This document shows, in pieces, positions 1 through 8,900 of a DNA stretch of 59,404 nt (positions are counted from its first letter, which is position 1; each line of letters opens with the position of its first letter). The DNA is from Acidovorax sp. Root219. Its GTDB lineage: Bacteria; Pseudomonadota; Gammaproteobacteria; Burkholderiales; Burkholderiaceae_C. Position numbers and translations under genes: made by a program. The DNA is taken from assembly GCF_001428665.1 (NCBI RefSeq), contig NZ_LMIJ01000024.1:223143-282546 (forward strand), read 5' to 3'. Below the pieces are notes generated by a model, which saw nothing but the letters and a program-made list of their open reading frames with translations, did no database searches and was not told where the DNA came from.

Positions 1-153
1 CGTGTCGATCACCATCACCGCGTCGTCGCCAATGATGATGCCGGTGTTGGGGTCGCCCTCGGCGGTGTAGGCGTAGGCGTGCTCGGAGAGCTTGTCGAAG
101 CTCACCTGCTTGACTTCCAGGTCGGCGGCGGAGGCGAAGGTCTTGGTGCTCAT
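1..153 (-). CDS. MBL-fold metallo-hydrolase, N-terminal fragment
   Basis: Only the first 51 residues are in the window; the gene runs off the left edge. The start ATG is at 153. The visible part contains AYAYTAEGDPNTGIIIGDD followed by AVMVIDT, the typical first beta-sandwich strands of metallo-beta-lactamase-fold hydrolases of the SoxH/quinoprotein-relay type. The zinc-binding HxHxDH motif would lie further left and cannot be seen. It diverges from an IclR regulator across an IclR-like palindrome, so it is probably the regulated target. The substrate cannot be told from this fragment. Confidence 0.7.
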   Translation of the reverse strand, partial: MSTKTFASAADLEVKQVSFDKLSEHAYAYTAEGDPNTGIIIGDDAVMVIDT

Positions 154-174
154 GGGTGGTACCGGTTGATTTGG

Positions 175-198
175 TTTAGTGGAATGCATTCATCTAAA
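175..198. promoter_or_regulatory. IclR-like operator palindrome
   Basis: A 24-bp imperfect palindrome has arms TTTAG and CTAAA and the core TGGAATGCATTCA (180-192). The core is close to the known IclR box TGGAAATnATTTCCA. It lies in the AT-rich gap between the divergent MBL hydrolase and IclR-family gene. Autoregulation plus control of the hydrolase is inferred from position. Confidence 0.55.
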
Positions 199-306
199 CA
201 GAATTTCCTGATCATAGGCAATAAATTCGTTAATGTCTAATTCATTTGTTTAAGTGAAAACCCCAGGGTAGCCAGGATCGCTGCGGGCTCGGTGGACAAT
301 GGCGCC

Positions 307-1119
307 ATGGACGACCTTTCCCGTGACCTTGCTTCTGCCGACGACGAAGACAGCCCGCGCGCGCCGCGCGGCATCCAGAGCGTGGAGGTGGGCGGCCAAC
401 TGCTCAAGGTGCTGGCCCGCACTGGCCGGCGCATGGCGCTCAAGGACCTGGCGCGTGATGCCGACATGACGCCCGCCAAGGCCCACCCCTACCTCGTGAG
501 CTTCGGCAAGCTCGGCCTGATCGAGCAGGACGCCGTGAGTGGCCACTATGGCCTGGGGCCGCTGGCCATGCAACTGGGTTTGATCAGCCTGCAGCAGGTC
601 GACCCGGTGCGGCTGGCGATTGCCGAGCTGCCGGCGCTGGCGCAGCGCATCGGCTACACGGTCTCGGCATCGGTCTGGGGTGACAGCGGGCCCACCATCA
701 TCCGCGTCGAAGAAGGGCCCACGGCCGTCTACGTGGCCATGCGCCATGGCACCACGGCCTCGGTGCGGCACACCGCCACGGGCAAGGTGTTCGCTGCCTT
801 CGGCCCGCGCGAGCGCACCGCAGCCGCCCTGGCCGCCGATGGACATGCCGGCGCGCTCGACGATCCGGCGTTTGCCGCGGAGCTGGACGCCGTGCGCACC
901 CACCAGGTGGCCGAGGTCACCGACCAGTTGCTGCCCGGCATCAGCGCGCTGGCCACACCGGTCTTCGACGGTTTTGGCCAGCTCGTGCTGTGCCTGGCCG
1001 TGATCGGCCCGAGCGCCACGCTGCGCACCGGTCCGGACAGTGCCGCCGCGGGGCATCTGCGCGACACGGCGCGCAGCCTGTCGCAGCGCCTGGGCGCCGC
1101 GCAAGGTGGGGAACGCTAG
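307..1119 (+). CDS. IclR-family transcriptional regulator
   Basis: A DNA-binding regulator of about 270 residues, the usual IclR size. The N-terminal winged helix-turn-helix covers roughly residues 15-75 (GGQLLKVLARTGRRMALKDL, then SFGKLGLIEQD), followed by the IclR effector-binding GAF-like domain (LPALAQRIGYTVSASVWGDS; VRHTATGKVFAAFGP). I chose the ATG at 307 over a GTG at 292 because GACAAT, a -10-like hexamer, lies exactly 6 nt before 307 and overlaps the GTG. The gene diverges from the MBL hydrolase and shares its palindrome; the 3' end overlaps convergent metY by 4 bp. The effector is unknown. Confidence 0.85.
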   Translation: MDDLSRDLASADDEDSPRAPRGIQSVEVGGQLLKVLARTGRRMALKDLARDADMTPAKAHPYLVSFGKLGLIEQDAVSGHYGLGPLAMQLGLISLQQVDPVRLAIAELPALAQRIGYTVSASVWGDSGPTIIRVEEGPTAVYVAMRHGTTASVRHTATGKVFAAFGPRERTAAALAADGHAGALDDPAFAAELDAVRTHQVAEVTDQLLPGISALATPVFDGFGQLVLCLAVIGPSATLRTGPDSAAAGHLRDTARSLSQRLGAAQGGER

Positions 1120-2414
1120 GTTTTCGACAGCGCCTGGTCAATGTCCCAGAGGATGTCGTCCAGGTCCTCGATGCCCACCGACAGCCGCACCATGTCCGCA
1201 CTCACGCCGGCGCGGACCAGTTCTTCGTCGCTGAGCTGCCGGTGCGTGGTCGACGCCGGGTGGATCACCAGCGTCTTGGCGTCGCCGATGTTGGCCAGGT
1301 GGCTCAGGAACTCGCAGGCGTCGATGAACTTCTCGCCGGCTGCAGCACCGCCCTTCACGCCGAAGGTCAGGATGCCCGAGGCTCCCGGCGTGCCGTCCAC
1401 CGCGCGGAACTGCTTTTGCGCCAGGGCGTGGTACGGTGAGTCGGCCAGGCCCGGGTAGTTGACCCAGGCCACCTTGGCATGGCCCTGCAGGAACTTCGCC
1501 ACCGCCAGCGTGTTGCGGCAGTGCTCGCGCATGCGCAGGTGCAGGGTCTCGGCGCCCTGCAGCAGTTGCCAGGCGTTCATGGGCGAGAGCACGCCGCCGA
1601 AGGTGCGGTTGATCTCCATGCGCGCCTTCATGGTGTAGCCGAAGTCGCCGAAGGTCTCGTAGAACTTCACCCCATGGTAGGCGCGGCTGGGCTCCACCAT
1701 CTCGGGGAATTTGCCGTTGTCCCAGGGGAACTTGCCGCCCTCGACCACCACGCCGCCCATGGTCGTGCCGTGGCCGCCGATGTACTTGGTGGCGCTGTGC
1801 ACCACGATGTCGGCGCCAAAGGCCAGCGGGTTGCAGAGGTAGGGGCTGGCCACGGTGTTGTCGATCACCAGGGGCACGCCATGCGCATGCGCGACCCCGG
1901 CCACGGCGGCGATGTCGAGCACATTGACCAGCGGGTTGCCGATGGTCTCGCCGTAGACGGCGCGGGTGTTGGGGCGCATGGCGCGCGCGAAGTTCTCGGG
2001 GTCTGCCGGGTCCACGAAGGTGGTCTCGATGCCCAGGCGCGCAAATCCCACGCCGAGCTGCCCCACCGTGCCGCCGTACAGGGTGCTGGCCGCCACGATG
2101 TGGTCGCCCGTCTTGAGGATGGCCAGCAACGCTGCCATCTGCGCGGCCATGCCGCTGGCGCAGGCCAGCGCCGCGCGGCCGTTCTCCAGGCTGGCGATGC
2201 GCTCCTCGAACACCGCCACCGTGGGGTTGCTGATGCGGCTGTAGACATTGCCGAAGGTTTGCAGGTTGAACAGGCTGCTGGCGTGCTCGGCGCTGTCGAA
2301 GACGAAGCTCGTCGTCTGGTGGATGGGCGTGGCGCGCGCGCCGGTCACCGGGTCGGGAATCGCGCCCGCGTGGATGGCGCGCGTGCCGAAGCCGTAGTCT
2401 CTGTCCTTTTCCAT
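1116..2414 (-). CDS. metY: O-acetylhomoserine aminocarboxypropyltransferase (sulfhydrylase)
   Basis: A 432-residue PLP enzyme of the Cys/Met metabolism family. It would convert O-acetylhomoserine plus sulfide (or methanethiol) to homocysteine (or methionine) in the cytoplasm. Visible marks are YSRISNPTVAVFEERIASLE (residues 58-77), the SGM phosphate loop (88-90), and the PLP lysine K210 in HSATKYIGGHGTTMGG. Length and the opening GFGTRAIHAG fit the long MetY class rather than the roughly 390-residue MetB/MetZ class. It converges on the IclR gene with a 4-bp overlap. The CoA-binding gene lies 28 bp upstream on the same strand and may be cotranscribed. Confidence 0.92.
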   Translation of the reverse strand: MEKDRDYGFGTRAIHAGAIPDPVTGARATPIHQTTSFVFDSAEHASSLFNLQTFGNVYSRISNPTVAVFEERIASLENGRAALACASGMAAQMAALLAILKTGDHIVAASTLYGGTVGQLGVGFARLGIETTFVDPADPENFARAMRPNTRAVYGETIGNPLVNVLDIAAVAGVAHAHGVPLVIDNTVASPYLCNPLAFGADIVVHSATKYIGGHGTTMGGVVVEGGKFPWDNGKFPEMVEPSRAYHGVKFYETFGDFGYTMKARMEINRTFGGVLSPMNAWQLLQGAETLHLRMREHCRNTLAVAKFLQGHAKVAWVNYPGLADSPYHALAQKQFRAVDGTPGASGILTFGVKGGAAAGEKFIDACEFLSHLANIGDAKTLVIHPASTTHRQLSDEELVRAGVSADMVRLSVGIEDLDDILWDIDQALSKT

Positions 2415-2442
2415 GGGCGGATGTCTTTCTTTGTTCTTCTGT

Positions 2443-2919
2443 TCAGTAAGGCAGTTGCTGCGGGCGCTTGGCCGAGATCACGCGCGTGTTGACACCGGCC
2501 CAGTTGAGCCCGCCGAACAGGCGCGCATGCTCGATCTTCACGCAGCGGTCCATCACCACCGCCAGGCCCGCTGCACGGGCCCGCGCCGCCGCGTTCTCGT
2601 TCACCACACCGAGTTGCAGCCACAGGCACTGCGCGCCGATGGCAATGGCTTCCTCGGCCAGCGGCGGGATGTCCTCGCTCTTGCGAAAACAGTCCACCAT
2701 GTCGATGCGGTGGTCTGCCGCCGCCGCCGCGAGGCTGGGGTAGCTGCGCTCGCCCAGGATTTCGGGTGCCATGGGGTTCACCGGCACGATGCGGTAGCCA
2801 TGGGCCTGCATGTACTTGGCCGCAAAGAAACTGGGCCTGTGCCATTGCGGCGACAGGCCCACGACCGCGATGGTGCGGCAGGTTCCGAGGATGTGGCGCA
2901 GTTCGCTGATGGTGCTCAT
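2443..2919 (-). CDS. CoA-binding protein (YccU-like)
   Basis: A 158-residue single-domain protein of the CoA_binding_2 type with a Rossmann fold. TIAVVGLSPQWHRPSFFAAK (residues 16-35) is the nucleotide-binding loop, and PVNPMAPEILGERSYPSL and QLGVVNENAAARARAAGL are family signatures. The cellular role of this family is poorly defined. The sequence TACACT lies 6 nt upstream of the ATG, leaving no room for a normal leader. The gene is followed 28 bp later by metY. Confidence 0.85.
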   Translation of the reverse strand: MSTISELRHILGTCRTIAVVGLSPQWHRPSFFAAKYMQAHGYRIVPVNPMAPEILGERSYPSLAAAAADHRIDMVDCFRKSEDIPPLAEEAIAIGAQCLWLQLGVVNENAAARARAAGLAVVMDRCVKIEHARLFGGLNWAGVNTRVISAKRPQQLPY

Positions 2920-2944
2920 GCCACCAGTGTAAAACTGCAGAGAC

Positions 2945-3559
2945 CTATGCAGGGTCCTTGTATTTGATGGAGCAGCCGTAAGGGCGTGTGGTGGATGCCG
3001 TCAGCGGCTTGCCCGCCAGCGCCTCTGCCAGCCCGGTCTTTACATAGTTGGTGGCGCGCGGGATGTCGTCAACCTTGGCCGAGGCGATGCTGTCGATGCC
3101 GCCGGCATAGATCAGCTGGCCCTGCGGGTTCACGATGTACATGTGCGGCGTGGTGCGCGCGCCATAGGCGCGGCCGGCCGTGCCTTCCTCGTCCATGAGG
3201 ATGGCGGTGGGCACCGACTGGCGCTCCTTGAGCCAACTGGTGAGCTTGGCGGGCTCCAGGTAATCGCCGCTGGCCTTCTCGGTGGAGTTGACCGCGAGCC
3301 ACACCACGTTCTTGCTGGTAGCGTCCTTCTGCGTTGCGGGCATGTTGCCGCTGTCGTAGTGCTTGCGCACGAACGGGCAGCCGGGGTTGGTCCATTCGAG
3401 CACCACATGCTTGCCCTTGAAGTCCGACAGGCGCACGGTCTTGCCCGTGGTGTCCTTCAGGGTGATGTCGGGAGCCGGCTGGCCCACGGTGGCGGCGGCC
3501 TGCGCACCGGCGGCAGCCAGCACGAGAGGCAGGGCGAAGAGGGTACGTCGAAGCAGCAT
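2945..3559 (-). CDS. secreted redoxin / thioredoxin-fold protein
   Basis: A 204-residue protein with a signal peptide (MLLRRTLFALPLVLAAAGAQA) and a redoxin domain starting VGQPAPDITLKDTTGKTVRLS. The active-site region is WTNPGCPFVRKHY with one cysteine (C61) where thioredoxins have CxxC, so it resembles an AhpC/TSA-type thiol protein more than a disulfide reductase. The C-terminal cysteine in PYGCSIKY could be a resolving residue. It lies about 90 bp downstream of the DsbD-like gene, which could supply periplasmic electrons (inference). Confidence 0.8.
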   Translation of the reverse strand: MLLRRTLFALPLVLAAAGAQAAATVGQPAPDITLKDTTGKTVRLSDFKGKHVVLEWTNPGCPFVRKHYDSGNMPATQKDATSKNVVWLAVNSTEKASGDYLEPAKLTSWLKERQSVPTAILMDEEGTAGRAYGARTTPHMYIVNPQGQLIYAGGIDSIASAKVDDIPRATNYVKTGLAEALAGKPLTASTTRPYGCSIKYKDPA

Positions 3560-3650
3560 GGATGAAAAATCTCCAGGTGGGACGGTGGTGGGGCAGTATG
3601 GGCGATGCGGCCCCGGATTTCCAGGCGGAGCCCCTGCCGACCGGCTGGTC

Positions 3651-5852
3651 TTACAGCGCCGCCACTGCGGCGCGCAGTTCCGCTTCGCCCAGGATCTCGG
3701 AGAACACCACGGGCGCCTTGCCGGGGGCGTGCAGCACGTACACCGGCACGCCGCTGCGGCCCAACTGGGCCAGGGCGGCGGTAATGGCCGGGTCGCGGCG
3801 CGTCCAGTCGGCGCGCAGCAGGGCCACGTTCTTGGCGGTGAAGTCGGCCTGCACGCCAGCGTCGGCCAGCGTGGTCTTCTTGTTGTACTGGCAGGTCACG
3901 CACCAGGCGGCCGTGAAGTCTACGAACACTGGCCGACCGCTGGCGACGAGCTGCTCGGCGGCGCCCGGGGTCCACGCCTGCCACTGCTGGGTGGCGTTGC
4001 CCGTGGACGCCTGTGCTGACGGTGCGGCAGCCACGTTGGTGACGTGCGGAGCGAAGGTCCAGGCCAGCAGCGCCAGCGCCAGGATGGAGACCGGGGCCAT
4101 GAAACGGCGCGCCGAGCCTGCGAGCGACAGCGCCCAGGCCACCATCCCGAGCGCCACCAGCAGGATCAGCAGCGCGCCGGCACCATCGATGCCGCTTTGC
4201 TGGCCCAGCACCCAGACCAGCCAGACCACGGTGGCCAGCATGGGGAAGGCCATGAACTTGCGCAGCGTGTCCATCCACGCGCCGGGTCGCGGCAGGGCGC
4301 GCGCCACGGCGGGCACGAAGGCGGCGGCCAGGTAGGGCAGGGCCAGGCCCAGGCCCAGCGCCGCGAACACGGCCAGCGCCTGTGGGCCCGGCAGCGTGGC
4401 CGTGAGGCCCAGCGAGGCCCCCATGAACGGCGCGGTGCAGGGCGAGGCCACGGCCACGGCGAGCACGCCCGTCAGGAACGAATCGGCCACCGGGTGGCGC
4501 GCCTGCAGGCTGGCCACCGACGAAGGCAGGAAATGCCCGAACTCGAACACCCCCGCCAGGTTCAGCGCGATCAGCGTGAACAGCGCGGCCAGCCCCGCCA
4601 CCACGGCGGGCGACTGCAGCTGAAAGCCCCAGCCGATGGCCTCGCCTGCTGCGCGCAAGGCGAGCATCAGCGCGCCCAGCGCCACGAAGGAGAGCACCAC
4701 GCCGGCCGTGTAGGCGATGCCGCTGAGCCGGTGCGCGCGCCGGTCCTGCGCATGCTGGGCAAAGCCAACGACCTTGATGGCCAGCACCGGGAAGACGCAG
4801 GGCATGAGGTTCAGGATCAGTCCGCCGAGCAGCGCGCCCAGCAAGGCCGCCAGCAGCGTGAGCGGCGGGGCCGACGAGGTGGAAGCGGGGACACCCGCCG
4901 CATTGGCCTTGAGCGCGGCCTCCAGCGCGGGCGACACCGTGGCCGCTGCGGCCACCGTGGGCCAGGCACCCAGCACCTTGAGCTCGGCGCGGTATCCCTG
5001 GCCATCGGCGGCCAGCACCACGGGCATCGGGTCAGGGCTGTTGCTGCGCTGGGCCGCCAGCGGTACCTCGGCAGTCCACACCGCGCCCTTCCAGGCCTGG
5101 GTCCAGGCGGCGGCGTTCTCGATGACCTCGGGCGTCTCGGGGAACAGCTCCAGCGTCTTGCCGCGCAGTTCCACGGGCAGGCCCTGCACGCTCAGCTGCA
5201 GCGTGTTGCCCTCGATGCGGGCATTGCTGTCGGGCCGTACGCCCTGCACGCTGCCCATCACCTGGCGGGGCTGGGCCGCCAGGGCGGCATCGAACGCGGC
5301 ACCATGCATGGCCGTGGTGCTGCGTGCCGGGATGGTCAGCGTGAAGTCGCCCTCTTCAGGGATGCATTCCTTGCGGCATACCAGCCAGGTGGCGCGCAGG
5401 CGCACCGTGGCATCGTTCGACAGTGCCTTGGGCGCGAAGGTGCTGGCCACGGTGACGGGCACGGGCAGCAGCACCGCGCCCTCGTAGCCGTAGTTGGCGA
5501 GGGTGCCGATGGGGATCTTCTTGGGCAGGGGCCAGGCGATCTCGCCCGCATCCAGCCCGGCGGGCAGGGTCCAGGCCATCTCGATGGGCAGGCCCGAATC
5601 GCCGGGGTTCTTCCAGTAGGTATGCCACTCGGGCTGGTGGGTGATCTGCAGGCCCATCCACAGCGGCTGGCCGGGCTCGACGCCCTGTGGTGCATGGGCG
5701 ATCAGCTCCGCCCGCACATGGGGGGTGGTCACCACGGCGCTGGTGGCCGCGCCACCCTTGGCCGGCAACTGGGCCCAACTGCCCGCGCCAGCAAGCATGA
5801 CTGCTATGAGAAAGATGGCTTTGGCGAGCAGGGAGGTCGGGCGGTAGTGCAT
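3651..5852 (-). CDS. dsbD: DsbD-type thiol:disulfide interchange protein
   Basis: A 733-residue inner-membrane protein that moves electrons from cytoplasmic thioredoxin to periplasmic thiol proteins. It has a signal peptide (residues 1-28), a periplasmic DsbD-alpha/ScsB-like domain with C159 and C163 in LVCRKECIPEEGDF, and a membrane domain (about 335-610) with C352 in NLMPCVFPVLAIK and C472 in AVASPCTAPFMGAS. The C-terminal thioredoxin domain carries C651/C654 in WCVTC. All three redox pairs are intact. The long N-terminal domain (about 300 residues) places it nearer the ScsB-like branch than classical E. coli DsbD. The redoxin gene downstream is a likely partner. Confidence 0.88.
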   Translation of the reverse strand: MHYRPTSLLAKAIFLIAVMLAGAGSWAQLPAKGGAATSAVVTTPHVRAELIAHAPQGVEPGQPLWMGLQITHQPEWHTYWKNPGDSGLPIEMAWTLPAGLDAGEIAWPLPKKIPIGTLANYGYEGAVLLPVPVTVASTFAPKALSNDATVRLRATWLVCRKECIPEEGDFTLTIPARSTTAMHGAAFDAALAAQPRQVMGSVQGVRPDSNARIEGNTLQLSVQGLPVELRGKTLELFPETPEVIENAAAWTQAWKGAVWTAEVPLAAQRSNSPDPMPVVLAADGQGYRAELKVLGAWPTVAAAATVSPALEAALKANAAGVPASTSSAPPLTLLAALLGALLGGLILNLMPCVFPVLAIKVVGFAQHAQDRRAHRLSGIAYTAGVVLSFVALGALMLALRAAGEAIGWGFQLQSPAVVAGLAALFTLIALNLAGVFEFGHFLPSSVASLQARHPVADSFLTGVLAVAVASPCTAPFMGASLGLTATLPGPQALAVFAALGLGLALPYLAAAFVPAVARALPRPGAWMDTLRKFMAFPMLATVVWLVWVLGQQSGIDGAGALLILLVALGMVAWALSLAGSARRFMAPVSILALALLAWTFAPHVTNVAAAPSAQASTGNATQQWQAWTPGAAEQLVASGRPVFVDFTAAWCVTCQYNKKTTLADAGVQADFTAKNVALLRADWTRRDPAITAALAQLGRSGVPVYVLHAPGKAPVVFSEILGEAELRAAVAAL

Positions 5853-5909
5853 GTTGCAAGGTGTGAGCGCCCAGAAGACCGTTTGGTTCCTGGGCGGGGA
5901 AGATGCCCC

Positions 5910-8900
5910 TTATTGTGTCGCCAGGGTCAGTCGCGCCTGGGGAGACCATTTTTCGGGCTGGGTTCCCGCGCGCGGCGCCGCCAGAAAGAGCCGTTCCACC
6001 GGCAGCTTCTGCGCCAGCAGGTAGCTGCGCACTGCCTGGCCGCGCTGGGTGGCCAGCTCCTGCGCCATGGCCTCGGTGGCGGGCTGGTTGGCCAGCAGCA
6101 GGGCCTCCATCTCGGCCGGGGTCAGCTCGCGCGCCAGGCCCACCAGGTTGCGCGGCTTCGGGATGTCGGCGCGGCGGTACACCTCCTTGAGCAGGGCGGG
6201 GTACTCGGCGGCCTGCACTGCTGCGGTGTCGGCCGGGCTGGCGCGGCGCTTTTCGGCCAGCACCAGTTGCTGCAGGTGCTCGCGCTGCAGGCCTTCACGC
6301 TCGGCCTGCAGGCTGGCCTGGCCGGTCACGGTGATGCGCAGGTTGGGCCGGTCGGTCAGCGCCTTGACGACCTTGGCAAGGTTCTGCTGGGCCTCGGGGC
6401 TCAGGCTGGCGCTGCCGGGGGCGAAGGGCACGCTGCCCAGTTCGTCGCCGCCCCCCATGGCGCTGGCCAGCAGGCTGAAGGGCGAGATCAGGGCCTTGCC
6501 GATCAGGTTGACGATGATCTTCCAGATCACCGGGCCCACGCGGAACTCAGGGTCGTTGAGCGAGCCGCTGAGCGGCAGGTCCAGGTCGATCACGCCATTG
6601 CGGTCGGCCAGCAGCGCCACGGCCAGCTTCACGGGCAGGCTGTTGGGCGCGCCGGCCACGGGTTCGCCAAAGGTCAGCTGGTTGAGCACCAGCCTGTTGC
6701 TGGCCGTGAGCTGGCCGCTCGGCAGCACCTTGTAGGCCACGTCCACGCTGAGCTTGCCGCGCTCGATGCCATGCCCTGCGTACTTGACGGCATAGGGTGA
6801 GAGCGGCGGCAGCTCCAGGTCGCGCACCTTGCCCGCGATGTCCAGCGCCAACGGCTTGGCCAGCGGGTTGAGCTTGCCCGTAATCTCGAGCGAGGCCGTG
6901 CCCTCGGCCTTGCCACGCAGCTCCAGGTCGGCCAGCACGGGCGCGCCGCCTGGCGCCTCGGACGAGAAGGCACTGAGCTTGCCGGTGAGCTCCGACAGGT
7001 CGGCCGAGTAGTTGGGCTTGATGAAGAAGTCGGAGAACAGCACCTTGCCGTTGACCAGGCTCACCGGGCCGAACTGCACCACCGGTGCCAGCGGGTCGGC
7101 CGGCGCTGCCGCCACGGCAGCGGACGCTGCGGACGCGGCAGGCGCCGTCGCGGGTGGCACCGACTTGGCGGCGCTGGCGGCATTGGCCGCCTGGGCCTCG
7201 GCCGGGGTCTTGGCGATGTCGCCCAGGTTGATGCGGCCGGCTTCGTTGATGGTGATGCGCGCGAAGAAGTCGGCCAGGCTGGTCTCTTTCACTTCGAGCC
7301 GCGGCGCCGTGCCGGGCGCGGTGGCCAGGTCCAGGCCGCGCAGGTTCAGGCTCTTCCAGGCCAGCAGTTCTTCGCCCACCTGGGCCTCGGTCTTGGGGGT
7401 GGAGGCCGAGGTGCTGTTGGCCTGCAGGTCGTCCACGGCGGCGTCGCCCGACAGGCGCAGGCTGGCGCCCTTGTCGCCCTGCGAGAAAGCCACCTGGCCC
7501 TTGAATCCCACGTCGGCGCGCAGCAGCTCGATGGACAGCTGGCTCGCCAGGTAGCCATCGAGCGCGTGCAGCGGCAGGCGCGTGGCATCCAGACGCCCCT
7601 GCGTGGCCAGCGGCTGCAGCGCCAGCGTGCCCTGGTAGTCGAGCTTGCCAGGTGAGCCCTTGCCCGCAGCCACCTGGGCCGAAATCTTGAGCGCCTCGGG
7701 CTTGCTGCCGTCGGTGGCGAGGTTTTTGGCGCTGATGCCCAGGGCCGACAGCTCCAGCGCCAAGGGGCGGGCCTGGGCGTTGTCGGCCAGCGCAATGGCA
7801 CCGCCCTGCAGGCTGAAATCCGCCACGCGCAGCACCCACGGTACAGCGGCGGGTGCGTTCGATGCCGGGGCGTTTTCTGGTGCCGGGGGCGTGCTGGCCG
7901 GCGCCTTCATCCAGCGCTCGAACATCCAGCGCCCGTCCGCGCTGCGGTCCACCGTGGCCTTGGGCTGGGTCAGGGCCAGGCTCTCCAGCGTGGCGGTGCG
8001 TGTGTCCAATGGCACCTGCACGCCCTTCACTTCCAGCCGGCCCAGGCTGGCCAGCACGGTCTTGCCCTGGCGCAGGGCCAGTTGCTCCAGCGCCAGCGGG
8101 CCGGCGGTGAGGGTGATGCCGGTGGGCGCCGCAGCACCGGGCTTCACGGACGATGCATCGGGCGCTGCCCACTGCACGCCGATGTCGCCGGTGAGCTGGC
8201 CCGACACGGCGGGCTCCAGCGCCTGCGCGAGGTAGGGGGTGGCCACCTGCAGCGCCAGTGCGGTCACAGTCGCCTGCACCTGCGCCTTCTGGTCCGTGGC
8301 CTCGCCCTTGAAGCCCAGGCTGCCATCCTGCAGCTTGAAGCCGCCCTCGAAGGCCACGGGGTGGGCCCACGGCAGGGCCAGGTCCCTGGCATCCAGCGTG
8401 AATTCGCGCGCCTCCAATGCGGCGGCGGGGCGGGTGGTCTGGTCGCCCCAGCGCAGCGTGCCGCCGCGCACCAGGGTGTGGGCGACCTCCACGGTCCAGG
8501 GCCTGGCGGTCGCGGGCTTGCCCGCAGCGGCCGAGGCTGGGCGAGACGCGGTACTGGCAGCGTTGGCGGCAGGCGCCGCCGCAGCGGGCGGGCTCTCGGG
8601 CGCCAGTTGCGCCAGGTTGATCTGCCCGTCGGCATTGCGCGTGGCGTTGAGCACCGGGGCCGTGAGCTCCACCTGTGACAGGCGCACCACCTGGTCGAGC
8701 GGGCGCACGTCGGCCAGGTCGATCTTCAGGCGCTCGTAGCTCAGCAGGTCCTGCCCCTGGCGGTCGGCCAGGCGCACGCCGCGCGCCTGCACGCTGCCGG
8801 TGAGCTTCACGGCCATCTTCGGGGCCTGCTCGAAGGCCACTTTCAGATCCACGTCCAGCGTGGCGCCCTGCACCTTCACGGGCAGGCTGGCGGGCAGGTA

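Noticed and set aside
4044..6800. A 918-codon open frame on the plus strand opposite dsbD and the DUF748 gene.
   Set aside because: It is antisense to two clear genes, rich in Arg/Gly/His/Gln with no domain, as expected from GC-rich codon bias.
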